From Bacteroidota bacterium (GTDB lineage Bacteria; Bacteroidota; Bacteroidia; Chitinophagales; Chitinophagaceae): a stretch of 64,000 nt of DNA. This document shows, one piece after another, positions 52,160-61,157 of the stretch (the stretch's first letter is position 1; every line of letters starts with the position of its first letter). Both the position numbers and the translations under genes were made by a program. The notes beneath the pieces were generated by a model that did no database searches, was not told the DNA's origin, and saw only the letters and a list, made by a program, of their open reading frames with translations. Where the stretch lies: the NCBI GenBank assembly GCA_023409975.1, contig JAEYQO010000039.1:10908-74907 (forward strand), read 5' to 3'.

Positions 52160-53151
52160 TGCCGGTACGAATACAGCGTCTGATCACTTTTCTGTCAGTA
52201 GGATTATTCATCCTGAAGATCATCGCATGGTATCTTACCAATTCTGTAGCCATTCTCACCGATGCACTTGAGAGCACGGTGAACATCATTACTGCTTTTC
52301 TGGGATTGTTTAGTGTCCGTCTGGCAGCAAAACCCAGAGACAGAAACCACCCTTTCGGTCATGGAAAGATCGAATTCATATCTGCAGCCATTGAAGGGGC
52401 ACTCATTATCATAGCGGGTCTGATGATCATCTATGAAGCAATTGATCAGCTTATTGACCCAGCTTCGATAAGGGCGCTAAACCTGGGACTTGCCATCACC
52501 GCCTTTGCCGGGATCATCAGTTTTGTAGCCAGTTCGTATGCTATCAGGGAAGGCCGCAAACACCGGTCCGCTACCGTCGAAGCTGCGGGCCGGCATCTGC
52601 GAACGGATGCAGTATCCTCATTTGCAATTCTTGCGGGACTTTTGCTCCTGCTCCTTACAGGGTGGCAATGGCTTGATAGCGCTGTGGCCATCGTCTTTGC
52701 GGTTTATATCATTCTCACGGGGTACAGGGTTGTCCGGCGATCCCTGGCTGGCATCATGGACGAGACGGATGAAACCCGGATCGCCGGGGTTATTTCGTTT
52801 TTACAGGCCCATCGGCGTCCGCAATGGATCGACCTGCACAACCTCCGGGTCATACAGTTTGGAGAGGTCATGCATATGGATGCTCATGTTACCCTTCCCT
52901 GGTATTATCTGGTGGCAGATGCAGAAAAGGAAATCCATGCGCTGGAGGATCTGATCAGGGAACGCTACGGGGGCAAGGTGGAGGTCTTCCTTCATATCGA
53001 CGCCTGTGCCCCCTATTCCTGCAAGCTGTGTGCTTTGAATGACTGCCCTGTCAGACGGGACGTCTTTAGGGAACAACTAGTCTGGGACCTCGAGAATGCG
53101 TGGGTGGATGCCAAACACGGTAAACCATTATTACACCCTGGTCAGCTATAA
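52159..53151 (+). CDS. Cation diffusion facilitator (CDF) transporter with Cys-rich tail
   Basis: 330 aa. Five to six helices. The transmembrane metal sites lie in SVAILTDALESTVNII (helix 2 carboxylates) and in RHLRTDAVSSFAI (helix 5 His/Asp). The C-terminal cytoplasmic domain carries DAHVTLPWYYLVADAEKEIH and ends with a cysteine-rich segment CAPYSCKLCALNDC (C283, C288, C291, C296) that could bind a metal. Exports divalent cations (Zn, Mn, Fe or Co) in exchange for protons. Third gene of the acylase operon; its 3' end overlaps the cyclase gene on the other strand by 6 bp. Confidence 0.9.
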   Translation: MPVRIQRLITFLSVGLFILKIIAWYLTNSVAILTDALESTVNIITAFLGLFSVRLAAKPRDRNHPFGHGKIEFISAAIEGALIIIAGLMIIYEAIDQLIDPASIRALNLGLAITAFAGIISFVASSYAIREGRKHRSATVEAAGRHLRTDAVSSFAILAGLLLLLLTGWQWLDSAVAIVFAVYIILTGYRVVRRSLAGIMDETDETRIAGVISFLQAHRRPQWIDLHNLRVIQFGEVMHMDAHVTLPWYYLVADAEKEIHALEDLIRERYGGKVEVFLHIDACAPYSCKLCALNDCPVRRDVFREQLVWDLENAWVDAKHGKPLLHPGQL

Positions 53152-55215
53152 GGGCTGGTTTTCCACCATCTCCGGTATGGAGCGGGTCTCCACGAAATAC
53201 ATCTGCAGCAGACCCTTATTCTTGGCCTCTACTTCTCCGCGGTAGGTACAGTTGAAACGGTGTTTGATCAAGTCATAGGTATTTTGTGAAATGTTGATCT
53301 TTCCGCTCTCACTGCTTTGTTCCATCCTCGCTGCCGTATTCACCGTATCACCCCAGATATCATAGGCGAACTTCTTAATTCCGACGATCCCTGCGACTAC
53401 CGGACCGCTGTGAATCCCCAGCCTGATATCAAAGGTCTTATCACCCAGCAGGCGTTTTCGCTGTTCCATGAAGGCAAGCATTTCAAGTGCAGCCTGTACT
53501 GTCCTGACAGCGTGATCTTCCATGGCATTCGGCAGGCCGCAGACAGCCAGATATGCATCACCGATGGTTTTAATCTTTTCGATTTGGTGGGTGGAAAGAA
53601 TGTCGTCAAAAGCCTTGAAACAGGTATCAAGTTCATTCACCAGTTCCTGTGGCGACATTCTTTCACTAGCCTTCGTGAAATCTACAAAATCAGTGAATAA
53701 TACCGACACCTCATCGAAATACCGGGCTTCCGAACTGCCTTTTACCTTTAGCTCTTCAGCCACTTCCATCGGAAGTATGTTCAGCAGCAATGCATCGGAT
53801 TTATGTTTCTCCTCTTTGAGCTCCTCGTGTTTTTCTTCCAGTTCCTGTTTCTGGCTGATCACTTCGGTGGTGCGTTGGGCAACGAGTCGCTCCAGTTCTT
53901 CCTTGCGCGATTCGAGTAAGCGTTTTTTCTCCAGTTCCTGCTGGATAGCTTGTTCCGAAAGCTGTTGTACCTGCTCCAACTGCCGTTCCAGGTTTTTGTT
54001 CGTAAGGGCATTCTCCCGTGCAAGAAACACGGCCATGGATATGGGGATACTAAGAATGGCGCCCGCCATCAGCAGAACGATGAGTGCTCCCGCCCAACCT
54101 GTCAGGTGAATTGAATCACCCATGTATCCCAGCCCTGTCAGAAACACCACAAAAAGACTGAACATCAGTATTCCCGTTCCAATAACACCAGCACCAGGCA
54201 TTCGTTTAAATATGGCCCGTGTTACGACAATCAGTGCTTCTGTAATTACAGTGAGTAAAATGATCAGATAGCTGTTTCCGCCAACAGGGTTGACATCAAG
54301 TACTGTAAGGATCAGGGAGAGGGCGATAAGGCCCGTAATGATCCCGAACCGCAGCTTCTTTTTAGAAAACATCTCATTGATCAAACCTGAGAACCCAAAG
54401 AAAGCCAGGCACATGACCCAGGTGGTAGCCTCCATCACGACCATCTGGGTTTCCACCTGATCAGCGGTATAGATAATCCAGATGATCAGAAAGAACCCTG
54501 CAAGTGAAAAAGTGAAGATGCTGAAGAACAGATGCGCTTTATTCTTTCTTCTGAATAGGAAAAGGAACAGGTGTTGCAGCGCAAAGGCAAGGAACACGCC
54601 AAAGAAAAACAAGAAGATAAACGTAATGCTTAATGCTGATTCTATCGTGTCGTTGAATAGCTGTTCGGACATTCCCATCTGCGCGAAGAAGCCCACATCA
54701 TCGTCCTCAAAACGATCGAGCAGTTTTTTCCAGTTGTAGTTGACATACCGAACCGCCAGCACGTGGCGGCCTGTGTCCTCAAATACAAACGTGATCAGAT
54801 TCATCGAGGGGTCCACATACACAAAACTGTCCTTAACGAGCTTGCCATTCGTTCTTAATTTCTGCCCATTCAGGTAGACTTCAGAGGCTCCATAGTGATC
54901 CAGGGAAATGGATACGGGTGTATGCAGCAGTGTACTGTCAATCTGCAGATGCAATCTGAACCAGCCAACACCTTCGAAAAAATCAGGAGGTGTACCGGTC
55001 TTGCCCTTTTTGGTGATGGTATTGGTATTGACGAGCTCCCAGTCCGAGTCCGGGTAGTCTCTCTGTGCACGGCTCGTATCATCTCCTTTTTGATACAGCC
55101 ACATGTCCAGTTCAACAGTCCTTTGCAGACTGTCTTTGGAGAGGAACTTGAAGGGTACCCCCTTGCAATGGGTGGCAAAGGACAACAACAGGATCAGGGA
55201 AACCGCGAATCTCAT
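53146..55215 (-). CDS. Membrane-bound class III adenylate cyclase (7TM type)
   Basis: 689 aa. Signal peptide, periplasmic beta-rich region (about 20-190), seven to eight helices (about 195-405), a coiled coil (405-495), then a class III cyclase from residue 503: VSVLFTDFVDFTKAS with the first metal Asp (D509), KIKTIGDAYLAVCG giving the second Asp (D553) and purine-recognising Lys (K549), and YDIWGDTVNTAAR with the adenine-selective Asp (D619) and catalytic Asn/Arg (N626, R630). The Lys/Asp pair predicts ATP rather than GTP. Arrangement resembles 7TMR-DISM sensor cyclases. Downstream of pepT. Confidence 0.92.
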   Translation of the reverse strand: MRFAVSLILLLSFATHCKGVPFKFLSKDSLQRTVELDMWLYQKGDDTSRAQRDYPDSDWELVNTNTITKKGKTGTPPDFFEGVGWFRLHLQIDSTLLHTPVSISLDHYGASEVYLNGQKLRTNGKLVKDSFVYVDPSMNLITFVFEDTGRHVLAVRYVNYNWKKLLDRFEDDDVGFFAQMGMSEQLFNDTIESALSITFIFLFFFGVFLAFALQHLFLFLFRRKNKAHLFFSIFTFSLAGFFLIIWIIYTADQVETQMVVMEATTWVMCLAFFGFSGLINEMFSKKKLRFGIITGLIALSLILTVLDVNPVGGNSYLIILLTVITEALIVVTRAIFKRMPGAGVIGTGILMFSLFVVFLTGLGYMGDSIHLTGWAGALIVLLMAGAILSIPISMAVFLARENALTNKNLERQLEQVQQLSEQAIQQELEKKRLLESRKEELERLVAQRTTEVISQKQELEEKHEELKEEKHKSDALLLNILPMEVAEELKVKGSSEARYFDEVSVLFTDFVDFTKASERMSPQELVNELDTCFKAFDDILSTHQIEKIKTIGDAYLAVCGLPNAMEDHAVRTVQAALEMLAFMEQRKRLLGDKTFDIRLGIHSGPVVAGIVGIKKFAYDIWGDTVNTAARMEQSSESGKINISQNTYDLIKHRFNCTYRGEVEAKNKGLLQMYFVETRSIPEMVENQPL

Positions 55216-55283
55216 TTGTCTCCAAAATACTATATATTCACATTGCTTGTATCCCTTGTCTAAGTATTTTCCGGCGAAGGTTG

Positions 55284-56534
55284 TCAGGATTTTTCCTCCC
55301 AGACCTGTGCAAGGTTAACCAGCACCTCTACCGACTTCTGCATATCCTGAACACTGACATATTCCTGTTTGCTGTGAATGCCCATTTCGCCTGTAAAAAG
55401 GTTGGGGCAGGGGAGACCCATGAACGACAGTCTGGAGCCGTCAGTTCCACCGCGAATGCTCATGCGTTTCACATCCAGGCCGGATCGCTTATAGGCTTCT
55501 TCTGCATGATTCATGACCTGCGGGTGCTGATCGAGTATCTCTTTCATGTTCCGGTATTGTTCCTGTACGATAATCTCTGTAGACACTCCGGGAAATTCCC
55601 TTACGGTCTCTTCCACCAGCGCCCGCAGGCGTTCTTCATGCTGCGCAAGCAGCGTAGTGTCAAAATCCCGCACGATAAAGGAGACCGTGGCTTTTTCCAG
55701 CACGCCCTCAATTTGCGTAGGGTGAACAAAACCTTCCATTCCTTCAGTCGATTCCGGGCACCATTCTTTTCTGGGTAATTTATCCACAAAAGCCGCCGCG
55801 GCTTTTATCGCGCTCACCATTTTGCCTTTGGCATATCCTGGGTGGGCACTGATGCCATGAAATACGACCTTTACACCATCTGCTGAAAAAGTCTCCCCTT
55901 CCAAATGGCCGCGTTCACCACCATCGAGTGTATAGCCGAAGTCAGCACCCAGTTTCTGCATGTCTACAGCCTGCACCCCGCGACCGATCTCCTCATCAGG
56001 TGTAAACAGAATCCTGATCTTTCCATGGGCGATTTCAGGATGTTGGACGAGGTAATTGGCCAGATCCATAATAATCGCCACACCAGCCTTGTCATCAGCT
56101 CCCAGCAGCGTAGTGCCGGAAGCCGTGATGATATCATCGCCGATCCGCTCGCTCAGATATGGGTGGTCCTTTGTCGAAACCACTACAGTTGGGTCGTCCG
56201 GTAGTACAATGTCTTTCCCGTCCCAGTTCATATGCAGTACCGGTCTCACGCCTGCACCGCTGCAATCCGGCGCTGTATCCACATGGGCACAGAAACAAAG
56301 AACAGGAACCTGCTTTTGTGTGGTTGCCGGTATTGTCGCGTAAACGTATCCGTGCTCGTCCAGAATAGCATCTTGTATTCCCATGGCTTTCAGCTCATCA
56401 ACCAGAATCCGGCTCAGATCCTTCTGTTTTTCGGTCGAAGGCTGAGACTCAGAATGCGGATCGCTCTGTGTATCCACCTGTACATATCTTATGAATCGGT
56501 CTGCTACGGTATGCTGGTAATTCTGAATGGCCAT
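55284..56534 (-). CDS. pepT: Peptidase T (tripeptidase, M20)
   Basis: 416 aa cytosolic zinc aminotripeptidase. Metal ligands and motifs: AHVDTAPD, GADDKAGVAII, FTPDEEIGRGV and the late HSKQEYVS. The dimerisation domain includes VKVVFHGISAHPGYAKGKMV. Removes N-terminal residues from tripeptides. Same strand and 68 bp upstream of the cyclase gene; no terminator seen between, so cotranscription is possible. Confidence 0.95.
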   Translation of the reverse strand: MAIQNYQHTVADRFIRYVQVDTQSDPHSESQPSTEKQKDLSRILVDELKAMGIQDAILDEHGYVYATIPATTQKQVPVLCFCAHVDTAPDCSGAGVRPVLHMNWDGKDIVLPDDPTVVVSTKDHPYLSERIGDDIITASGTTLLGADDKAGVAIIMDLANYLVQHPEIAHGKIRILFTPDEEIGRGVQAVDMQKLGADFGYTLDGGERGHLEGETFSADGVKVVFHGISAHPGYAKGKMVSAIKAAAAFVDKLPRKEWCPESTEGMEGFVHPTQIEGVLEKATVSFIVRDFDTTLLAQHEERLRALVEETVREFPGVSTEIIVQEQYRNMKEILDQHPQVMNHAEEAYKRSGLDVKRMSIRGGTDGSRLSFMGLPCPNLFTGEMGIHSKQEYVSVQDMQKSVEVLVNLAQVWEEKS

Positions 56535-56646
56535 AATCGTATTGTATGTTAAGGAAATGGCGACAATATTACCAAGTTTCTCCTTATTGTACGGGAACCG
56601 CCCACGACTGCAGCCGGCCAGGCAGTTCTCAAATATCGATATGTAC

Positions 56647-56654
56647 TAATTTTG
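56647..56654 (+). promoter_or_regulatory. -7 promoter element for mutS2 (TAATTTTG)
   Basis: Perfect consensus, 18 bp before the start codon. Confidence 0.65.
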
Positions 56655-56672
56655 CAGGCTGACTAGTAGAAG

Positions 56673-58790
56673 ATGATGCAATTATACCCGGCGCATGCCG
56701 CGGAAGCACTGGAGTTCGATAAGGTACGGGAGTTGCTGAAAGCCAAATGCCGAACCGATAATGCTAAGGAACGAGTAGAAGAACTGAGGTTTCATACAAA
56801 GCTGGAGTATGTTGCCCGGGAACTGCAGCAAACGGACGAGTTCCGGCAGTTGCTGTCCGGTAGCGATTATTTCCCGAATGATTTCACCCGTAATATTCAA
56901 AAGGAACTCCGGCTCCTGGCCGTACAGGGAGCAGTTCTCGGCGGACAGGAACTGCTGGCCATGCAGCAGCTGGCGCTTAGTATCAGAGATATCCTGCTAT
57001 GGTTCAAACGCCATCAGGAGCTCTATCCGGAGTTACGGGCCTTGACTGCCGGTATCACGTATGAAAAAGCCATCTCAGAAACCATAGGTGCGGTGGTGGA
57101 TGAGAACGGCACTGTCAGGGATACTGCTTCTAAAGAGTTATCCAGGATACGGGCGGAATTGTCCCATTCCCGTTCTGACCTTCGTAGAACCTTTGAATCC
57201 ATCCTGCGAAAACTGGCCAGGCAGGGATATCTGGCCGATATTTCTGAAGGTTTTCTCAATGGGCGTCGCACCGTTGCTGTGGCCGCAGAATATAAACGGG
57301 TAGTCAAAGGCATACTTCATGGCGAAAGTGAAAGCTCCAGGACGGTATTCATAGAACCTGAAGAAGTGATCGAAATCAATAACGAAATCTTCAGTCTCGA
57401 AAGGGCAGAAGGAAGGGAGGTGCACCGGATCCTCGCTGAAACTACCAGGGTACTGGCAAAGTATCACAGTCTGTTGGAACAGTATTATCTGTTGGTCGGA
57501 CAGTTCGACTTCATCCGGGCAAAGGCCCTGCTGGCAGTAGATATGCAGGCAGTACAGCCGCGCCTTAGCCCGCATCCCGGACTACAGATCATCAAGGCAT
57601 CCCATCCGCTTTTACTACTGCACAACCGTGCTTCCGGAAAGCCGACCATACCCACTCAGGTTCACCTCGACCGGCACCAGCGGATCCTGATCATTTCCGG
57701 GCCCAACGCCGGAGGAAAAACCGTAACTATGAAGACGGTGGGTTTGCTCCAGCTGATGGTGCAGTCCGGCCTCCTTGTGCCCGTTCATCCGGATAGCGAA
57801 TTCGGGATATTTAAGCAGTTGATGATCCACATTGGTGACACCCAAAGCATCGAACATGAACTAAGTACCTACAGCGCCCACCTTCGGGACATGAAGTATT
57901 TCCTCGATTTCGCCAATGGAAAAACCTTGTTTTTCATTGATGAACTGGGTTCTGGCTCCGATCCCAATCTAGGAGGTGCATTTGCAGAAGCTATTGTTGA
58001 GGAACTGGCCCGGAAACATGCACTTGGGATCATCACCACCCATTACCTCAATCTGAAGGTAATGGCAGGGAAGGTACCGGGAATCACCAACGGCGCTATG
58101 GCATTTGACGAAGAACACCTGGAGCCACTCTATCAGCTTGTCCTGGGAAAGCCGGGCAGCTCCTACACATTTGCGATAGCACAGCGGACAGGGATGCCGG
58201 CAAAAATAATCGACCGTGCCCGTCAAATCACCGACCGTGGCCATTTCAAGCTCGACAAGATGTTGCTGCAGACTGAGCAACAGGCAGTCAGGCTAAGTGA
58301 AAAGGAAAAAAAGCTGGATGCCTTGCTGAAGCAGCATGAAACAACAAAGCAGAAGTATGAGGATCTTACCGATAAGGAGCGTCTAAAACAGCATTATGAA
58401 ACCCTGAAGCTCCAGAATAAGATTAAGAAGGAAGAACTGGACTATCTCCGTGATATGGAACGGAAGTTCAAACAGATCATTCACGACTGGAAGAAAGCGG
58501 AGAATAAACAAGAAGTCATTGCGGCGGCCGAAAAGGTCTTATTCAGAAAGAAACAGATTGAAGGCAATCAGGCGGCGGCACGGAAGGCGGATAAGAATTA
58601 CCAGGTCGTCGGAGGAGCGCCACAGATCGGCGATCTGGTGCGGCATCAGGTCAATCACCAGGTGGGTACCATTGAGGAGATACGGGACAAGAGAGCAATA
58701 GTCAGGATTGGACAGATGCCTTTCAACGTGACACTGGAAGAATGGGTGGTGGTAAAACGCAAAGATCGGAAGAAGAATAACGGCCAGTAG
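56673..58790 (+). CDS. mutS2: MutS2 family protein lacking the Smr domain
   Basis: 705 aa. Core and ATPase domains are complete: GPNAGGKT (343-350), LFFIDELGSGSDP (419-431, Walker B), ITTHYLNLKVMA and the coiled-coil arm around 510-600. It ends after a KOW-like segment (QVVGGAPQIGDLVRHQVNHQ) and a basic tail. Typical MutS2 is about 780 aa and carries a C-terminal Smr nuclease domain with an LDLRG motif; none is visible, so endonuclease activity is doubtful. MutS2 limits recombination or rescues stalled ribosomes. Two ATGs (56673, 56676). Confidence 0.93.
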   Translation: MMQLYPAHAAEALEFDKVRELLKAKCRTDNAKERVEELRFHTKLEYVARELQQTDEFRQLLSGSDYFPNDFTRNIQKELRLLAVQGAVLGGQELLAMQQLALSIRDILLWFKRHQELYPELRALTAGITYEKAISETIGAVVDENGTVRDTASKELSRIRAELSHSRSDLRRTFESILRKLARQGYLADISEGFLNGRRTVAVAAEYKRVVKGILHGESESSRTVFIEPEEVIEINNEIFSLERAEGREVHRILAETTRVLAKYHSLLEQYYLLVGQFDFIRAKALLAVDMQAVQPRLSPHPGLQIIKASHPLLLLHNRASGKPTIPTQVHLDRHQRILIISGPNAGGKTVTMKTVGLLQLMVQSGLLVPVHPDSEFGIFKQLMIHIGDTQSIEHELSTYSAHLRDMKYFLDFANGKTLFFIDELGSGSDPNLGGAFAEAIVEELARKHALGIITTHYLNLKVMAGKVPGITNGAMAFDEEHLEPLYQLVLGKPGSSYTFAIAQRTGMPAKIIDRARQITDRGHFKLDKMLLQTEQQAVRLSEKEKKLDALLKQHETTKQKYEDLTDKERLKQHYETLKLQNKIKKEELDYLRDMERKFKQIIHDWKKAENKQEVIAAAEKVLFRKKQIEGNQAAARKADKNYQVVGGAPQIGDLVRHQVNHQVGTIEEIRDKRAIVRIGQMPFNVTLEEWVVVKRKDRKKNNGQ

Positions 58791-58838
58791 AAATATTCAC
58801 CGGCCTGCTTTTTATGATTAGTTGAAAAAATCAGGATC

Positions 58839-59618
58839 ATGAAAAGCAGGGCCCATTTTAGATCACATCCGATCCATCCCATGCTGGTGGGATTCCCAAT
58901 TGCCTTTTTTATAGGAAGTTTTGTGTTCGACCTGCTCGCACAACTTACTGAGAACGACGCCTTTACTGATAGCGCGCGTTATCTCATCATCGGCGGAATT
59001 GCCTCTGCACTGCTTGCGGCCATCCCTGGAATTATCGATTTCATTTACACAGTGCCCCCAAAGAGTTCAGGAAAGGACAGGGCTGCGAAACATGGGATCC
59101 TGAACGTCCTTATTGTTGCGCTGTTCGGGATCATACTCTGGTTGCGGGATGATGTTTCTCCCCTTGTCCTTCTTCTGCTGGAATTTGCTGGTTTGGTAGG
59201 GCTGGCCTTCTCTGGATGGATGGGCGGAACGCTGGTATATCGTAACCAGATCGGTGTGGATGTACGCTATGCAGACGCGGGAAAATGGCAGGAAACGGAT
59301 CTGGATGGAAACCAGACAGAATATGATCTGGGTCCGGAAGATCAGTTAAAAGATAACCAGATGAAACTGATCCGGTTAGGAGAGGAGCGCTGGGTGCTTG
59401 GCAGAACAGGAGGTGAATACGTTGTGTTCGAGGACCGCTGTCCACACAAGGGAGGATCACTGGCAGGCGGTGCACTGGTCTGCGGTCAGGTGCAATGTCC
59501 CTGGCACGGCAGCCAGTTCGAGATCACGACAGGCACCCTTACCGCCGGCCCCGCGAAGTCCGGCATCAAAACTTATCCCGTTTCCGTTAGTGCCGGACGT
59601 CTGATCTTTAAGCGCTGA
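58839..59618 (+). CDS. DUF2231 membrane domain fused to Rieske [2Fe-2S] domain
   Basis: 259 aa. The N-terminal half is a DUF2231-type unit with three to four helices (HPIHPMLVGFPIAFFIGSFV, then VALFGIILWL). The C-terminal Rieske domain carries both halves of the cluster site: DRCPHKGGS (C-x-H) and CPWHGSQFE (C-x-x-H). Suggests a membrane-linked electron-transfer protein; partner and substrate unknown. 48 bp after mutS2 and 57 bp before the next gene, same strand. Confidence 0.88.
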   Translation: MKSRAHFRSHPIHPMLVGFPIAFFIGSFVFDLLAQLTENDAFTDSARYLIIGGIASALLAAIPGIIDFIYTVPPKSSGKDRAAKHGILNVLIVALFGIILWLRDDVSPLVLLLLEFAGLVGLAFSGWMGGTLVYRNQIGVDVRYADAGKWQETDLDGNQTEYDLGPEDQLKDNQMKLIRLGEERWVLGRTGGEYVVFEDRCPHKGGSLAGGALVCGQVQCPWHGSQFEITTGTLTAGPAKSGIKTYPVSVSAGRLIFKR

Positions 59619-59675
59619 CCGGTCATTTCGGATACTGGCATAGTGTTGTTAGCCTCTGGCGTAAGCTGGATAGGC

Positions 59676-61073
59676 ATGAGATTCTTTAGAGCTGTTATTA
59701 TAATTATCGTAGTCCTGGTTTTGAATTATACCTCTGGCTGGACCTATGAGACCGGTACGGAAACCACCGTGCCTATTGAGGACACCGTTATTGTTCCTGC
59801 AAGCGACCGGTATGCTTATATGTCGGCACTTAAATGGGCATTTCTGGGCAGAAATTACCGTCGCGAATGGTCAGTGCCGGTTGCCATGCCGGTATTCCAT
59901 ATCAGCACAACCAAGGGTGGTTTCACCATAGAAAAACTGGGGGGCGGACAACAAACCACCAGCCTGCATCTGATCAACAATGACGGTTCGGAGTGGGTAC
60001 TCCGCTCCGTCGATAAGAATGTGGAGCTGGCCATTTCACCAAAGATCAGAAACACCTTTATACAGGATATCGTACAGGATCAGATTTCTGCTGCCCACCC
60101 GTACGGACTCCTCACGATTCATACACTTGCCCGATCTGCGGGGATACCTGCGCCAACCGCAGAACTCTATTATGTACCAGATGATCCCAATCTGGACACT
60201 TTCCGGCATCGATTCGCTCATAAAGTCTGTATGTTATTGCCCAAAGCCATAGATGGCGCCAGTGGTGATATGGAAGATACCGACGAAATCCAGGAGGAAC
60301 TGCTGGATAGTTCAAATCGATACAGGGTTTTACAGGAAGAGGTGCTTACAGCGAGGTTGCTTGACATGTTACTGGCGGACTGGGACCGCCACCAGGGACA
60401 ACTGGAGTGGGCTATGAAGGATTCTGCCGGACTGACCTGGCTTTATCCTGTGCCGGAAGACAGGGATCAGGCCTACTTCAGAGCATCTGGCGTCATACCT
60501 TTCGTGATCAGCAAACTGGCACTGCCACATATGGTCGGGTTTAAAGAGAAACCAAAGAATCTCGCTAAACTCAGTAAAAAATCACATCAATTCGATCGCA
60601 ATTATATGAGTCGGCTCGATCGCCAGGATTGGATCCGGCTGATCAGGGAATTTCAGAATCGACTTACGGATTCGGTGATCCATGCTGCAGTGAGCCAGAT
60701 GCCGCGAGAGGCCTACCTGATATCAGGTGCAGACATTGAGGAAAAGCTTCGGGAACGAAGGAACGGGTTGCTGGAGCACGGTCTGGAATATTACAGGTTC
60801 TTATCGGACGAAGTTTTACTTCGAAGCAGTCTGGAACCCGAAAAGTTTAGTATAACTACAAGTGGAGATAGTACCACGGTTACCGTTACTGACCTGAACA
60901 GCGGCGACGAGTTGTACCGCCGCGTGGTATTGCCGAAAGAAACCAGCAAGATCAAGATCCTGAACCTCGATCACAACGACCAGGTTGATCGCAGTGCTCA
61001 TAGAGGACGCATTAAGCTGGAGCTGGTTCCCAGACCGGCACCGGAGGCAGACGAATCAACAGCGGGGAAATGA
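59676..61073 (+). CDS. Secreted kinase-like protein (CotH/FAM20-like fold candidate)
   Basis: 465 aa from the ATG at 59676 (frame open to 59643); signal-anchor helix at 5-18. The centre holds WVLRSVDKN (107-115), DQISAAHPYGLLTIHTLA (135-152), ARLLDMLLADWDRHQGQLEW (226-245) and PVPEDRDQAYF (258-268). I recall this block order from C-terminal parts of large bacteroidal metallophosphoesterase/outer-membrane proteins (HPYAALTVP and DWDRH...DRDQAF). It is reminiscent of CotH- and FAM20-type secreted kinases, with the VDK lysine, the DWDRH loop and the DRDQ metal site. Here it stands alone without phosphoesterase or barrel domains. Function inferred only. Confidence 0.6.
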   Translation: MRFFRAVIIIIVVLVLNYTSGWTYETGTETTVPIEDTVIVPASDRYAYMSALKWAFLGRNYRREWSVPVAMPVFHISTTKGGFTIEKLGGGQQTTSLHLINNDGSEWVLRSVDKNVELAISPKIRNTFIQDIVQDQISAAHPYGLLTIHTLARSAGIPAPTAELYYVPDDPNLDTFRHRFAHKVCMLLPKAIDGASGDMEDTDEIQEELLDSSNRYRVLQEEVLTARLLDMLLADWDRHQGQLEWAMKDSAGLTWLYPVPEDRDQAYFRASGVIPFVISKLALPHMVGFKEKPKNLAKLSKKSHQFDRNYMSRLDRQDWIRLIREFQNRLTDSVIHAAVSQMPREAYLISGADIEEKLRERRNGLLEHGLEYYRFLSDEVLLRSSLEPEKFSITTSGDSTTVTVTDLNSGDELYRRVVLPKETSKIKILNLDHNDQVDRSAHRGRIKLELVPRPAPEADESTAGK

Positions 61074-61077
61074 TCTA

Positions 61078-61107
61078 TAAAACAAAGCCTGGGCAAAGGC
61101 CCAGGCT
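61078..61107 (-). terminator. Terminator after M20 dipeptidase
   Basis: Minus strand AGCCTGGGC-CTTT-GCCCAGGCT followed by TTGTTTT; it is shared at the 3' end with the kinase-like gene. Confidence 0.8.
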
Positions 61108-61157
61108 AAGCGCATGCCAACCGTCTGAGGTGACTGCTGGCTGTCTGTATTGTCCAA

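Noticed and set aside
53146..53151. 6-bp overlap of convergent CDF and cyclase genes as a regulatory device
   Set aside because: Short convergent overlaps are common and nothing else indicates antisense control.
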